In this document: one piece after another, positions 33,304 through 42,872 of the stretch
Layout: each line of letters starts with the position of its first letter
Numbering within the stretch: the first letter of the stretch is position 1
Source: Rhynchopus sp. YZ270_cl-10
Lineage: Eukaryota; Euglenozoa; Diplonemea; Diplonemida; Diplonemidae
Assembly: GCA_964035575.1 (NCBI GenBank)
Contig: OZ037845.1
Coordinates: forward strand, 868,001 to 932,000
Direction of reading: 5' to 3'
DNA: 64,000 nt
Notes under the pieces: generated by a model
The model's database searches: none
Seen by the model: only the letters and a program-made list of their open reading frames with translations
What the model was told of the DNA's origin: nothing
Program-made: the position numbers and the translations under genes

Positions 33304-36300
33304 TTACATGTACTCCCCTTGTCCCTGGGGAACGAAGGGTGCTGCTGGCGGTGGTGGTGCGCCTGGAGGGTAGATCTGAGGGACGGGTGGTGCCTGCTGT
33401 GTCCTGTGTGGTCGAAAAGGAGTTGGGTGTTGGGCATTTTCAGTTTGCATCTAATGTGAGTACATTCCCGTTAATATAAGAATGCTAGAGATGGAATGCG
33501 TAGAGATTTACTGCATAGGATTTAAGGATTTGGCCAGCTAGGACAAAAAGGAATACTCTTGAAGACCGGTAGACACAAAAAAAATATGGAATATATAAAA
33601 TATATAAAACATACGCAGCGCGTTGCTGGTTCGCTGCATTGAAGCCGGGTGGTTGGTTGCCGTACCCAATCTGAAGCTGCTGTGGGTCCATGTTCCCTGT
33701 GATGGGGTTGCTCCGCTTCCATTCGATGTTCTGTGCTGCAAGTTTGAGGAGCTTCTGCTTGTCACCCTGCTCCTCTGTGCCGACAGTGGCGAGCGCCTGT
33801 TTGGTGGTGTTGTCAAACATTCCGTTTTCATTCAGGGAAATGCGAGTGCACGCATATTGTATAGTTTGTACGTAAACTCGAAGTTGAAAGTGTGCAAATG
33901 TCTCTGTGGACACAGCGGCTCCGTGAAACAAAAAAAAGGGGGTGTGGGGGTGGATAGGGAACGTACCTGTGCAAACGAGAGCGGTGCAGCAGTGACTCCG
34001 TTCTTGTCCTGCTCATCGTCGCTGTCCTTATCAGTATCACGCGGGTTGTCGCTGCCCGCCTCACTGTCGCAGAAGACAAACCCAGGACACGAGCACGTCT
34101 TTGGAATGATATTTGTTGCCCCAAAACGCGGCGGGTTGTTCGCAGGTGGGTAGTACCCCTGTTGTGTTGTGTGGTTAGGGTTTTTGTAGGTACTCATACA
34201 GGGCGTGGCCACGTGGCTGTGCATTGATGCATTCACAGTAAAAAAGGCTAAGTGTGTGTTGTGCTCTGAGACGCAGGCGCTGACGCGGTGACGTTGGTTT
34301 ATCAACCCCAGAACGTAGTAAAATAAACAAAACAGTAAAACATACCCCTTGAGGAAGGAACGGCCCCGCCATGGCCTGGAACTCACCAAAGTCCAAGTAC
34401 GAGATCGGGAGACGGTGCATGTTCCCGCCCACGGTCTCCAAGAAAGCAACCTGTTTTGTTATGGTGTGTTGAGAGTGCTACGACGAACTCTCTGTGCTGA
34501 GTCACCTAAGAAAAAGAGAAGAAGTGTAAAAAATATGGCTGCGATCCTCTTGCGCACATACCCCCCCACAAGTAAAAAAAACATCCCCCCAAAACCTATG
34601 TTTGACCATTCACCCCCCTCTCAATAATTCTAGGACAATAAGCAGCAAACCCGTCGTGTCAAGCCGACGCCATGGAATGCTTCCATGACATCCACCGCAC
34701 TCCTGCAGCCTGCTCCAGACCCAAGGAGCTCCCTGATGACGTGTTGACAGCCAATGTACTGAATGAGCCAGAAGTGCCCGTTCGGAGTGCTGAGCCCTGG
34801 CCCGTTACAAAAGGGGAACTGGTCTGTCTTATCTTTGAACAAATTCAAACGACAAACCGACTTGCTAATGAGCTTGCCGAAGCAAATTCCAGAGAGAGGT
34901 CAGCGGAGGAGATGTATGATACACTGGCATGAAATATGACAGTCAATATTTTTATGCACTTCTTAACACAGCATGAACAAATGTGTCAGATGATTCAGCA
35001 CCAGAGGGAGAGCATGGACCTTCACAAACCTTCTCCAAAAAGGGTCTTCAGATTTTGTAAGGATTTCTTAGTGGAAAAAATGTAACTCAATATTGCCAAG
35101 TGGTTCCCACTCAGGAAACTAAAACAAAAAGGTGGGGAAGAGGGACAAACCATTGCTCTGTCGTCGGTGGTCAGTTGCACGTCAGAGGAAGCCTCGACAC
35201 CTTTTTCGTCGATCCAGCTGTGTGTGATGTGGTGTAGTCGGGCCATAGACAACGCACCTTCTAATACAAACGTGATGCGCACAAAAGGTAGATTGTTGCA
35301 GTAAGATTCTCCACAGAGACACCTCAATACAGAAGCGTGAGAATGTTGTCAAAGTGATGCCCTCTTGATCTCGATATAGTACAAAACGTATTTTTTAAAC
35401 CCAATATTGCATACAATGCGTGAATGACCTGGATGGCACGGATCACATGTGTCCAGTCCTGCTTCCTTGCGTGGCGTGTTCTGGGGTTGAGTGCTGCCTT
35501 GTGGATGAGTGTTCCGAAGTGCAGGATGTCGTCGTCGTCCATCTCAGGGTCGCCACCTGTCTCGCGTGAGATCTGGTTCGTTCTGTGCGCGATATTGCTG
35601 ATTTGTGCGATCTGTATGTTGGTTGTTTGACCCAATAGCTCGCATAAGGCAACGAACACTCTCGAACACGGCACCCCAATGTAAACATACCGTCGACTTA
35701 CCCTTTCCTTCCTTCCCAAGGTTCATCTGCTTCAAGATGCACATCTTAGAGCTGCGGTGCTTTGGCAGGTTGTGTCCTGGGACAATCTGTGCAAGGTGAA
35801 TAGTTAAACAGTTAAGATCCTAATCGCGAAGTAATGAATTTCAATGAATAAAAAAATATCTTCCCCATTGCCCTTCCTGTCACCGTTGCAATTGTACATA
35901 CCTTTCCACAGTCGGGGCACGGTGTGCTAACCCAAGAGGGAATCTCTCCTGCACGTGGTGGTGTGTCAGCGGAGAGACGTACTATGATCTCGCCCTCCTC
36001 CTTTGTGACGAGGAAGGTCGTGGGGGTGTGGATGTCGACAAACTCACGCACGGATTTGATACGGTTTGCGAGGGACTGCACGTTTGGTATTTTGTTGTTG
36101 AGTCGTTGGAGCTCGAGCGCACCTCCAGCATCGCGGATGGCGTTTCTGATGAACACAACACCGTCTACGTAGTTGCCAATCTGCACACCTGTTTCGGGGT
36201 CGCGAGGGAAGGCGTCGGGCATGCTTGGCCACTTTGTGTCATCTATTTCTTCGGCCACGAACCGTGCATTCGTGACAAGCTGTGTCATCCTCTTCTTAAG

Positions 36301-37116
36301 AACACGGCGAATGCGTTTCTTCTTCTGTCCCTCAGTCTCATTCGGGTCAATCTCCTCATCAGCCATCTCCGCCTCCTCGGTTTCACGCTTCCTTTTGTTC
36401 TTCTCCATGATGTTCTTCAGGTTTGCACGCTTTGCTTGCAGGTATGCCTGAAGCTTTTCTGCTGTGGGTGCCTTCACGTACCCCATAGGCGCGTTAGGCT
36501 GGGGGCGAGGTGCGGCGTGGACGTGGTTTATTTCGACGGGCATGGGGGGTGCCACCATGTTCCTGTCTGGGGCACCTTCCTCGTCGCCTTCCCAGGGGGT
36601 CAGCTCGGTTCTGGTCATGCGTCTGGGCTCGAATGGGGTGTGTGGTGCGCCGACGTCGTGTGGTGCTACACGTGGTGCTTCGGGCATCTGGCCCGGTGGT
36701 GCAGGCATCTCTCCTGCAGGCGCTGCACCGCCCTGCCTGTCGCGGACAGCAAGGATGGCGTCCACCTCCTCCTTCCCGTACAGCTTACTCCAGCTGTTCA
36801 CCATGCGCTCGTACTTCTTTGCATCGCTCTCACCCCAAGGGATGTGCTCCGTAGTTAAGCTCAGTAAGTCCACGCGAACACGTGTTGCCAGCTTCGACCG
36901 CCCAAAGGGTGTCGCCTTAATCGCAGCGTCAAGCATGTACCACGCCGCAAGCTTCTCCTTCCCCTTCGCATCCTTGATCTTGCGGAACATCACATCCACA
37001 ACAACGTTGATGTTATTCGGGAAGTTCTGCACTGCCTGTGCAAGCTCTTTTATCACCGCTGCATTGCTCTCTTTCAACGCAGTCACTCTCTGCACAAACT
37101 CGTCGATGGTAGCCAT
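33304..37116 (-). CDS. CID-domain protein, Pcf11-like (eight exons)
   Basis: Proposed exons: 37116-35902, 35786-35702, 35556-35415, 35322-35151, 34450-34346, 34158-33967, 33901-33615 and 33403-33304, giving 765 residues; every junction keeps the frame. Residues 1-125 fit a CTD-interacting domain: FVQRVTALKESNAAVIKEL, KEKLAAWYMLDAAIKATPFG, and MVNSWSKLYGKEEVDAIL. Such domains bind the phosphorylated tail of RNA polymerase II in 3'-end formation and termination. A methionine/proline-rich linker, a basic KNKRKRE stretch and a possible zinc site CPDCGK...H...C (about 400-425) follow. Another cysteine pair (CLCGESYC) lies near the third intron. The C-terminus is rich in P and Q. Pcf11 also has a CID and zinc fingers, but the rest does not allow a firm assignment. 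The acceptor of exon 7 is the least certain. snoRNA C2 lies 145 nt upstream of the ATG. Confidence 0.8.
33884..33928. repeat. Hairpin repeat family 3, copy in intron 6/exon 7 of the CID gene
   Basis: It reads GAAAGTGTGCAAATGTCTC on the plus strand and continues with a short hairpin. It overlaps the proposed acceptor of exon 7. Confidence 0.4.
34672..35086 (+). pseudogene. Antisense coding-like fragment in a CID-gene intron
   Basis: On the plus strand, against all other genes, an 86-codon frame (MECFHDIHRTPAACSRP...) is followed, after one break, by about 45 more coding-like codons containing HEQMCQMIQHQRESM. The composition is protein-like and helical. It lies wholly inside the 700-bp fourth intron (34451-35150). 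It may be a decayed insertion; I do not recognise the family. Confidence 0.35.
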
Positions 37117-37260
37117 TGTCTACCTGTGTATTCTGTGGATGGGTGGAGTGTTGAATGTCTTCGGTGTAAAGGAGAGCAGTGCAAAGTCATGTGAGGTGTG
37201 GTTAAGGTCGTGTGAGGGTAATTTTTGTGCAGAACATAGCCCTTTAATGTGATGTGGGGT

Positions 37261-37382
37261 ACAGCAAGCAGTCGTAGTCAGATGGCTGATCCTGCACTTT
37301 GAGACTCATAATCTATGTCAACACAGGACACGCCTTGCTGGGGCGTGCCTTCAGGAGTCATTTAAGGTCATCATGAACGTGT
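37261..37382 (-). ncRNA. Box C/D snoRNA C, copy 2 (upstream of CID gene)
   Basis: C box complement is at 37368-37374 and D box complement at 37278-37281. The 122-bp unit matches 14061-14182 almost exactly but stands apart from the rest of the cluster. It ends 145 nt before the CID start codon. Confidence 0.68.
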
Positions 37383-37404
37383 GGTGTGTGGTTGTTTGCT
37401 TTGG

Positions 37405-37492
37405 TGTTGTGTCAGCAGTCAGGTGAGGTTGGAATGTATCCACAGCGTTGCTTCGGCTTGGCTAGGGCGGTTCCAGGATTTCATCATGCACA
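37405..37492 (-). ncRNA. Candidate box C/D snoRNA G
   Basis: It has a C box ATGATGA (complement at 37481-37487) and two possible D boxes CTGA (complements at 37412-37415 and 37419-37422). It sits between snoRNAs C2 and B2 with the same orientation and size. I could not match its guides to rRNA, so the call rests on the boxes and the neighbourhood. It occurs once in the window. Confidence 0.5.
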
Positions 37493-37525
37493 ACAGAGGA
37501 GGGGTGGAAAGGTGGGGCAACAGAA

Positions 37526-37624
37526 GTGTTTCAGACAAAGCGGTTAAAGTATGTGCTCATGGTCGAGACTCACATTGGTGCCAGCACTGACAATTAAAAT
37601 GTTTTCATCATGCTTTCGTGTCAA
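37526..37624 (-). ncRNA. Box C/D snoRNA B, copy 2
   Basis: C box complement is at 37605-37611 and D box complement at 37531-37534. It differs from the copy before beta-tubulin at a few bases and abuts snoRNA A3. Confidence 0.65.
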
Positions 37625-37625
37625 C

Positions 37626-37749
37626 GTGTTTCGAGGCAGAAGAGAGATCAGAGGTGTCCTAAGGTATTGTAAAGCCTATTCGGGCATCGCTCGTGGAGCT
37701 CCGACTGGGGCGGCATATCAGTGGTTTTCATCACTTCCGAAGCTGCAGT
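37626..37749 (-). ncRNA. Box C/D snoRNA A, copy 3
   Basis: Boxes and both LSU guides are unchanged from copy 1. It is part of an eight-member array rather than directly before a protein gene. Confidence 0.88.
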
Positions 37750-37801
37750 TGTGTGTTGCATCGTAGTGTGATGTGATGTGGTGTGTGAATGTGCACAGGT
37801 T

Positions 37802-37905
37802 GTGGAGTCAGCTAGGGGCGAAAGAAAGACCAACCCTCATATCCTCCTGGGAGGTGTATTGGGAGCAGCTTGCGGTGCTGCCAAGAAGTTTTGTCATCAT
37901 GCTCG
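37802..37905 (-). ncRNA. Box C/D snoRNA D, copy 2
   Basis: D box complement is at 37807-37810 and C box complement at 37894-37900; the guide to TAGGGGCGAAAG is kept. Confidence 0.87.
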
Positions 37906-37954
37906 CTGTGTGTGGTGTCATGTGAAGTGGTTGTGTTCAAAAGAGGAGAGCAGC

Positions 37955-38062
37955 AACAATCAGACCTGTTGAGTTTGACATAATTTTTCAAGCCCCACCG
38001 AGGGTGCCGTGACTTTGTTGGCCACCTCTGGCCGAATGGTTGTGTTTTGTGCATCATGTTGC
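37955..38062 (-). ncRNA. Box C/D snoRNA E, copy 2
   Basis: D box complement is at 37960-37963. The guide to CCTGTTGAGTTTGAC is unchanged, and the C box carries the same one-base deviation. Confidence 0.8.
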
Positions 38063-38078
38063 TGTGTGGAGACGGAAG

Positions 38079-38167
38079 TGTGCTCAGCAAGATATGTTAA
38101 GGTAGAAAGGTTTTGGTTTCAACAGCCGAGGCTTCAATCCAAATGCCAAGTTTATCATCATCGGGTG
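38079..38167 (-). ncRNA. Box C/D snoRNA F, copy 2
   Basis: D box complement is at 38084-38087 and C box complement at 38155-38161; both LSU-complementary words are kept. Confidence 0.65.
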
Positions 38168-38332
38168 GAGAAAGGAGTGTGCTGTGCTGTGCTGTGCTGT
38201 GCTGTGCTGTGCAGTGCTGTGCACAACAGCATGTGGTGGAGAGAGGAACATCTGCACCCACCTAGACTAGGGATAGAGCGCACATTACAGCACCTTCCCT
38301 GTGCGGGCGGCGGTTCAACTTCACAGCAAGAC

Positions 38333-38454
38333 ACAGCAAGCAGTCGTAGTCAGATGGCTGATCCTGCACTTTGAGACTCATAATCTATGTCAACACAGGA
38401 CACGCCTTGCTGGGGCGTGCCTTCAGGAGTCATTTAAGGTCATCATGAACGTGT
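38333..38454 (-). ncRNA. Box C/D snoRNA C, copy 3
   Basis: D box complement is at 38350-38353 and C box complement at 38440-38446. It is the first-transcribed member of the array. The spacer between F2 and C3 has a longer TGTGC repeat (about 38176-38222) than in copy 1. Confidence 0.68.
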
Positions 38455-38799
38455 GGTGGGGTAAACTGCACAACCACAACAGGGCAGGAATTGGAGAAAG
38501 AAAAGGGGAAATGGGTGAATGAATTGTGTGTTCGTTTAAATAGAATACAGATACACAAGACAGTGTCCTGCAGCTGTGGATAGAAAGCCGCTTGACAGAC
38601 TGTTTTGGTACATCTCTGCATTTACATGAAGCAAACATTCATGTGCACATGAACAAAGAAGAAGGACAAGAGAGCTGCCAACACGTGCAGTACACATGTT
38701 CCAGCCAAAGTGTTTATTGAAAAGTAAAACAATAAAAGCAATAAAAGGTTAGGGTTGCCTGAAGCAGGTCAGACAGAACAGATGTGCCTCACATGCACC

Positions 38800-39285
38800 T
38801 CAGCATCGCGACACACGCCACTCGTCACGCAGACGCTTCACCTTCGTCTTCTCCCCCTTCGCAACACGTGGCACAGGCTTGTTCTGTGGGAGTGTCCGCA
38901 ACACACCCTCACGCATCTGTCCACCCAACCCCACCCGCATCATCGGTCCACTCCGTGCCGGCTTCACACACCCCGTCGCACGCTGCCGCCGTCTGCTGCT
39001 GTGTGTGTCCTGTGTCTCCACATCCCCAACACCAAGCGCCACACCTGCACCTGCACCTGCACTGCCAACACGCAACAGCTGCACGTGTCCTGCATCCTCA
39101 AGCACAGTCTCCGTCTCCCACGTGCACAGCCCCTCCGCACCACGCCACGCAACAAGGTAGCACCGCTCCCCGTCCCCGCGCCGTCCCTTCCGCAGCACCT
39201 GTCCGGGTGCAAACTCGTCCACGGGGTTCACCAGATCAGAGCATGCTGTCGTGTGTGCGTGTTCCTCACGTCTGGACAGAGACAT
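38800..39285 (-). CDS. Small chromodomain protein, copy 2
   Basis: This has the same 161-residue layout as the copy at 11398-11883. The changes are few (in the leader, A to V and Q to R in the CAKPAQ segment, T to A near PRV), and none touches the chromodomain core. The chromodomain at residues 24-71 is identical. Survival of both copies suggests both are used, or that the duplication is young. snoRNA A4 ends 120 nt upstream of the start. Confidence 0.7.
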   Translation of the reverse strand: MSLSRREEHAHTTACSDLVNPVDEFAPGQVLRKGRRGDGERCYLVAWRGAEGLCTWETETVLEDAGHVQLLRVGSAGAGAGVALGVGDVETQDTHSSRRRQRATGCVKPARSGPMMRVGLGGQMREGVLRTLPQNKPVPRVAKGEKTKVKRLRDEWRVSRC

Positions 39286-39404
39286 TTGGGTGTGAGTGGA
39301 AAGGGAAAGGATAATAGTGTGTCTGTTGGTGTGGTGTGTTTGTGGGGTACGAGGTGTCGCTCCTTCCATCACGTCAACAGCTCCTCAATCTAAATAGCAT
39401 TCGT

Positions 39405-39528
39405 GTGTTTCGAGGCAGAAGAGAGATCAGAGGTGTCCTAAGGTATTGTAAAGCCTATTCGGGCATCGCTCGTGGAGCTCCGACTGGGGCGGCATATCAG
39501 TGGTTTTCATCACTTCCGAAGCTGCAGT
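39405..39528 (-). ncRNA. Box C/D snoRNA A, copy 4 (upstream of chromodomain gene 2)
   Basis: Boxes and guides are as in copy 1; it lies 120 nt upstream of the chromodomain start codon. Confidence 0.88.
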
Positions 39529-40025
39529 GGTCGCAATGAAGCAATCGAGTATCAAAACATGGGGGTTGGTGTCAGTTGTTTTGTACATCACTTTGTTCCG
39601 TGGAGAAAAGTGTGGAGAAACAATGTTGTTCGTCACTCTTGGTATCTTCCGCTTCCCCTTTCTGATGTCAAACACATCATAAGGGGGAAGGCAAAAGCCG
39701 CACCAAAAGGTAGAAGAAAAACCCAAATAAAGCAAAAGGAGTAAGCTGGCGAAGAGAAGATGTGTTCTGGAAACACAGTAAAAAAGGAAAGCAAAGTTGT
39801 GAACGGTAACGTGCAGACGCCTCGTGGACGCATGCACACGACACCCCAAGGTGTGGAAAGCAAAGTTAGCTCAATGTCTCCACAATACCAAGTGTTGCAC
39901 AGGGTGCGAAGGAAGTGGACGACACATTGTACATCCCTTCCTTCCTTCCCGACCCTGCCCAAAAAATATGAAAGTCAAAGTGAAAGTCGCAGACATCACC
40001 AAAAGGCCACAAGACACAAAGCAGC

Positions 40026-40670
40026 TCATGCCTTCAAAACAGCACGGAGGCCCTCCGCAGACGCGTAGTACTCCTTCACCTTCGGGTGGTTTGCAACCAC
40101 AGCCTTGTGTGCAGCAAGGTTCTTGAACGACACCAGTGCGTCCGACGGGACACCGTCAAGGAACCCAGACACAAGGAACTGTGCATATGTGAAGATCACC
40201 AAGTCTGCCACTGTCAGGGAGTCACCCACAGCGTACTTCTTCCCCGCAAGACGCGAGTCCAGGAAGACAAGCCACTTGTGGAAGTCCCCACCCTCAGCAA
40301 TGGCAGTCGCACGGAAGGCCTTCTTCTCATCCTCGTCCTTGATCGCAAACGACTTGCGCAGAACTGTGAAGAGCTCATCCGCGTAGTCAATGATCTCGTC
40401 CACACTCAGCGCCGCACGTGCATCCTTGGGGTACAGGTTCGTCAGTCTCCCGACGTAACGCAGGATTGCGTTGCTCTGTCCCACCACCTCCCCGTCCACG
40501 TGCAGAAGCGGCAGTTGTTGCGGTGCCACCTTTGCCTTCAGACTCGCTCCCCACGTCGGGAAGTCAATGTGCTCATCCTCAAACGCAAGGCCACCGATGT
40601 GTGCGGCAAGACGGGTCGCCTCAGGCTTCGAGGGGAGGGCGAAGTAGACAAGCTTCAGGGTCGGTGCCAT
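40026..40670 (-). CDS. Glutathione S-transferase, copy 2
   Basis: This 214-residue protein is identical to copy 1 except for alanine instead of threonine at position 2. All glutathione-site residues (Y9, Q51-P54, Q65-S66) are present. Silent differences are scattered through the gene, so the duplication is recent but not brand new, or is kept alike by conversion. snoRNA A5 lies 122 nt upstream. Confidence 0.93.
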   Translation of the reverse strand: MAPTLKLVYFALPSKPEATRLAAHIGGLAFEDEHIDFPTWGASLKAKVAPQQLPLLHVDGEVVGQSNAILRYVGRLTNLYPKDARAALSVDEIIDYADELFTVLRKSFAIKDEDEKKAFRATAIAEGGDFHKWLVFLDSRLAGKKYAVGDSLTVADLVIFTYAQFLVSGFLDGVPSDALVSFKNLAAHKAVVANHPKVKEYYASAEGLRAVLKA

Positions 40671-40791
40671 TTTGTGTGGTGAGGGTGGTGTTGTGTTGTG
40701 GTGTGTTGTTGAGAATCTATGTGGGGTTGGTTTCGTTGGGTGAGCAAGGAAGGGCGAGAAGTACTTCCTCTCAAGACACAGGAGACTTGAT

Positions 40792-40915
40792 GTGTTTCGA
40801 GGCAGAAGAGAGATCAGAGGTGTCCTAAGGTATTGTAAAGCCTATTCGGGCATCGCTCGTGGAGCTCCGACTGGGGCGGCATATCAGTGGTTTTCATCAC
40901 TTCCGAAACTGCAGT
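40792..40915 (-). ncRNA. Box C/D snoRNA A, copy 5 (upstream of GST 2)
   Basis: The unit is unchanged in boxes and guides; it sits 122 nt before the GST start codon. Confidence 0.88.
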
Positions 40916-40973
40916 TGTGTGTTGCATCGTGATGTGATGTGATGTGGTGTGACTTGTGAATGTGCACAGGTTG

Positions 40974-41076
40974 TGGAGTCAGCTAGGGGCGAAAGAAAGA
41001 CCAACCCTCATATCCTCCTGAGAGGTGTATTGGGAGCAGCTTGCGGTGCTGCCAAGAAGTTTTGTCATCATGCTCG
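40974..41076 (-). ncRNA. Box C/D snoRNA D, copy 3
   Basis: D box complement is at 40979-40982 and C box complement at 41065-41071; the guide is unchanged. Confidence 0.86.
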
Positions 41077-41125
41077 CTGTGTGTGGTGTCATGTGAAGTG
41101 GTTGTGATCAAAAGAGGAGAGCAGC

Positions 41126-41233
41126 AACAATCAGACCTGTTGAGTTTGACATAATTTTTCAAGCCCCACCGAGGGTGCCGTGACTTTGTTGGCCACCTCT
41201 GGCCGAATGGTTGTGTTTTGTGCATCATGTTGC
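41126..41233 (-). ncRNA. Box C/D snoRNA E, copy 3
   Basis: D box complement is at 41131-41134; the guide is unchanged and the C box shows the same deviation. Confidence 0.8.
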
Positions 41234-41249
41234 TGTGTGGAGACGGAAG

Positions 41250-41338
41250 TGTGCTCAGCAAGATATGTTAAGGTAGAAAGGTTTTGGTTTCAACAGCCGA
41301 GGCTTCAATCCAAATGCCAAGTTTATCATCATTGCGTT
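41250..41338 (-). ncRNA. Box C/D snoRNA F, copy 3
   Basis: D box complement is at 41255-41258 and C box complement at 41326-41332. The sequence immediately outside the C box differs from copies 1 and 2, so the terminal stem may be altered. Confidence 0.6.
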
Positions 41339-41454
41339 GTGTTCAGAGATATCGTGGATAGAAAGGATCATCTGCGCCCACCTAGACTAGGGATAGAGCG
41401 CACATTACAGCACCTTCCCTGTGCGGGCGGCGGTTCAACTTCACAGCAAGACAC

Positions 41455-41477
41455 AGCAAGCAGTCGTAGTCAGATGG
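41455..41477 (-). pseudogene. snoRNA C fragment
   Basis: Only the D-box end of snoRNA C remains (CAGTCGTAGTCAGATGG type). The C box and guide core are missing, and this marks the right end of duplication copy 2. Confidence 0.7.
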
Positions 41478-42153
41478 GCCCAACAACAGCCAGAAGAACA
41501 GGCTGCATTAGGTGTCCCCCCATACATTCATAAATTCATCTGAAGACAAAACAACCCCACCCTCCTTTTGTTTTGAGCAACTCATCACTCACTCAGACCC
41601 AGAAAAACGACACACAAAAATACACACTACACACCCTCCCGCCTCTCTCCATATGACTTCCGTGCTACTCTAGCCCCCTGTAATGAGCAACCTAAGTACA
41701 TCTTTTCCCCCTTTTTCTTTTGCACTACTGTCTTCTCCACAAGAACCACCGACCTTTTTTTGACTGTTGCTTTGGTTTGCTTTGGTTTATTACAGCCTTT
41801 GTCCCCCCTTCCCCTTACTGTCACTCATAAGCCTTCAAATAAAATGCCATTGTTCTGCACAAAATCCTTCACACAGACAGTCCAATCAACCCACCCAAAA
41901 AACAAAAAACTCCCACCCCCCTGAGATAGCGTTTTTTTCTATCTTCCCTCACATTCCCATCCACAACCCAGAAAAAATCCTCCCCGACTGAAAAACCCCT
42001 GATGTGAACCTTTGAGCAGAAAATGCACCAAAACATAAGGCTATTTTGTTGTAATTGGTGACGTTTGGGGTATTTTTTGTCTTTTTTTTTTTGAAAAAAA
42101 TGAAAATTACCTTCTCCCCCCACAGGGAGAAACTAACCGAGAAGTTTTATCTT
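41478..42153. other. Intergenic spacer
   Basis: This C/A-rich and T-rich low-complexity stretch lies between the cassette and the PPR-like gene. No gene or RNA can be supported. Confidence 0.5.
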
Positions 42154-42872
42154 CTAGTTGGCCTTGATTTCGATGTCGAAGAGGTTCTCGGCCTGCTTGG
42201 TGAGGTGCGGGGGGAAGGCGAGGCCCTCAGCCTCCTTGGCGGCAGCGACCTTCTCGTTGGCCTCAATGAGGGCAGGGGAGATGGAGGGCATGCACGCAAC
42301 AAGCGCACGGCCGACACGGAAGTCCTTCTCCTCAATCGCGGCCTCCATCACAGTGTTCCAGCACTCATCATCCGCGTCCATGCCGGTGTTACGGTGCTCC
42401 ATCTCCTCCAAAGCGTCCATCATCGCGCAGAACTTCGACTCTCCATCAATCACACCACCCTCGTACTTCGACGGGCAGCGCAGAATCGAGCGCAGCACCG
42501 CCTTGTACGTTGTCAGATCAGGCGGGCAGTTGGCACGGTTCATCTCCACAAGAAGCTCTCCTGCGTCGTTCCAGTGGGACACCTGTTGTTAGTAGAGGGG
42601 TAATGGATAAGGGGTAAGGGATAAGAGATAAGATAGAAACATAAGGCCCGCCAGAGCGCACAGCACAACGCATACCTTGCTGATCTTGTCGTTCCACGGT
42701 CCCACCTCCGAGGACTGCTCGTATCCGAACAAATCTCTTCTGATACCGTCGGCCTTCTGCCCGTGGAAACGTGCCGCCTGTTGGAAGGTTTTGATGGAAG
42801 CAGAGGGAAGGAAGGGGAAGGGGTGTGGCGACATACCCTGGTGAGGGGCGTGCGGAGCATGCGTGCCATCAT
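42154..42872 (-). CDS. PPR-like protein with probable organelle-targeting sequence
   Basis: There are three exons (42872-42837, 42777-42676, 42582-42154) with introns of 59 and 93 bp that begin GTATGT and GTATGC. All joins are at codon boundaries and give 188 residues. The N-terminus MMARMLRTPLTRAARFHG has five arginines and no acidic residue, as in mitochondrial presequences. About residues 47-80 (WNDAGELLVEMNRANCPPDLTTYKAVLRSIL) fit a pentatricopeptide repeat, and DECWNTVMEAAIEEKDFRVGRALVACM (about 115-141) fits a second helix pair. PPR proteins bind organellar RNA. With only two visible repeats a different helical-repeat role, such as a subunit of a respiratory or ribosomal complex, is possible. 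Confidence 0.72.

Larger units (their letters stand above)
38544..41477 (-). repeat. Segmental duplication, copy 2
   Basis: This corresponds to 11141-14182, with the same order of snoRNAs, GST and chromodomain gene. Its right end differs: the sequence past snoRNA F3 is altered and snoRNA C is cut to its D-box end. Confidence 0.92.
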
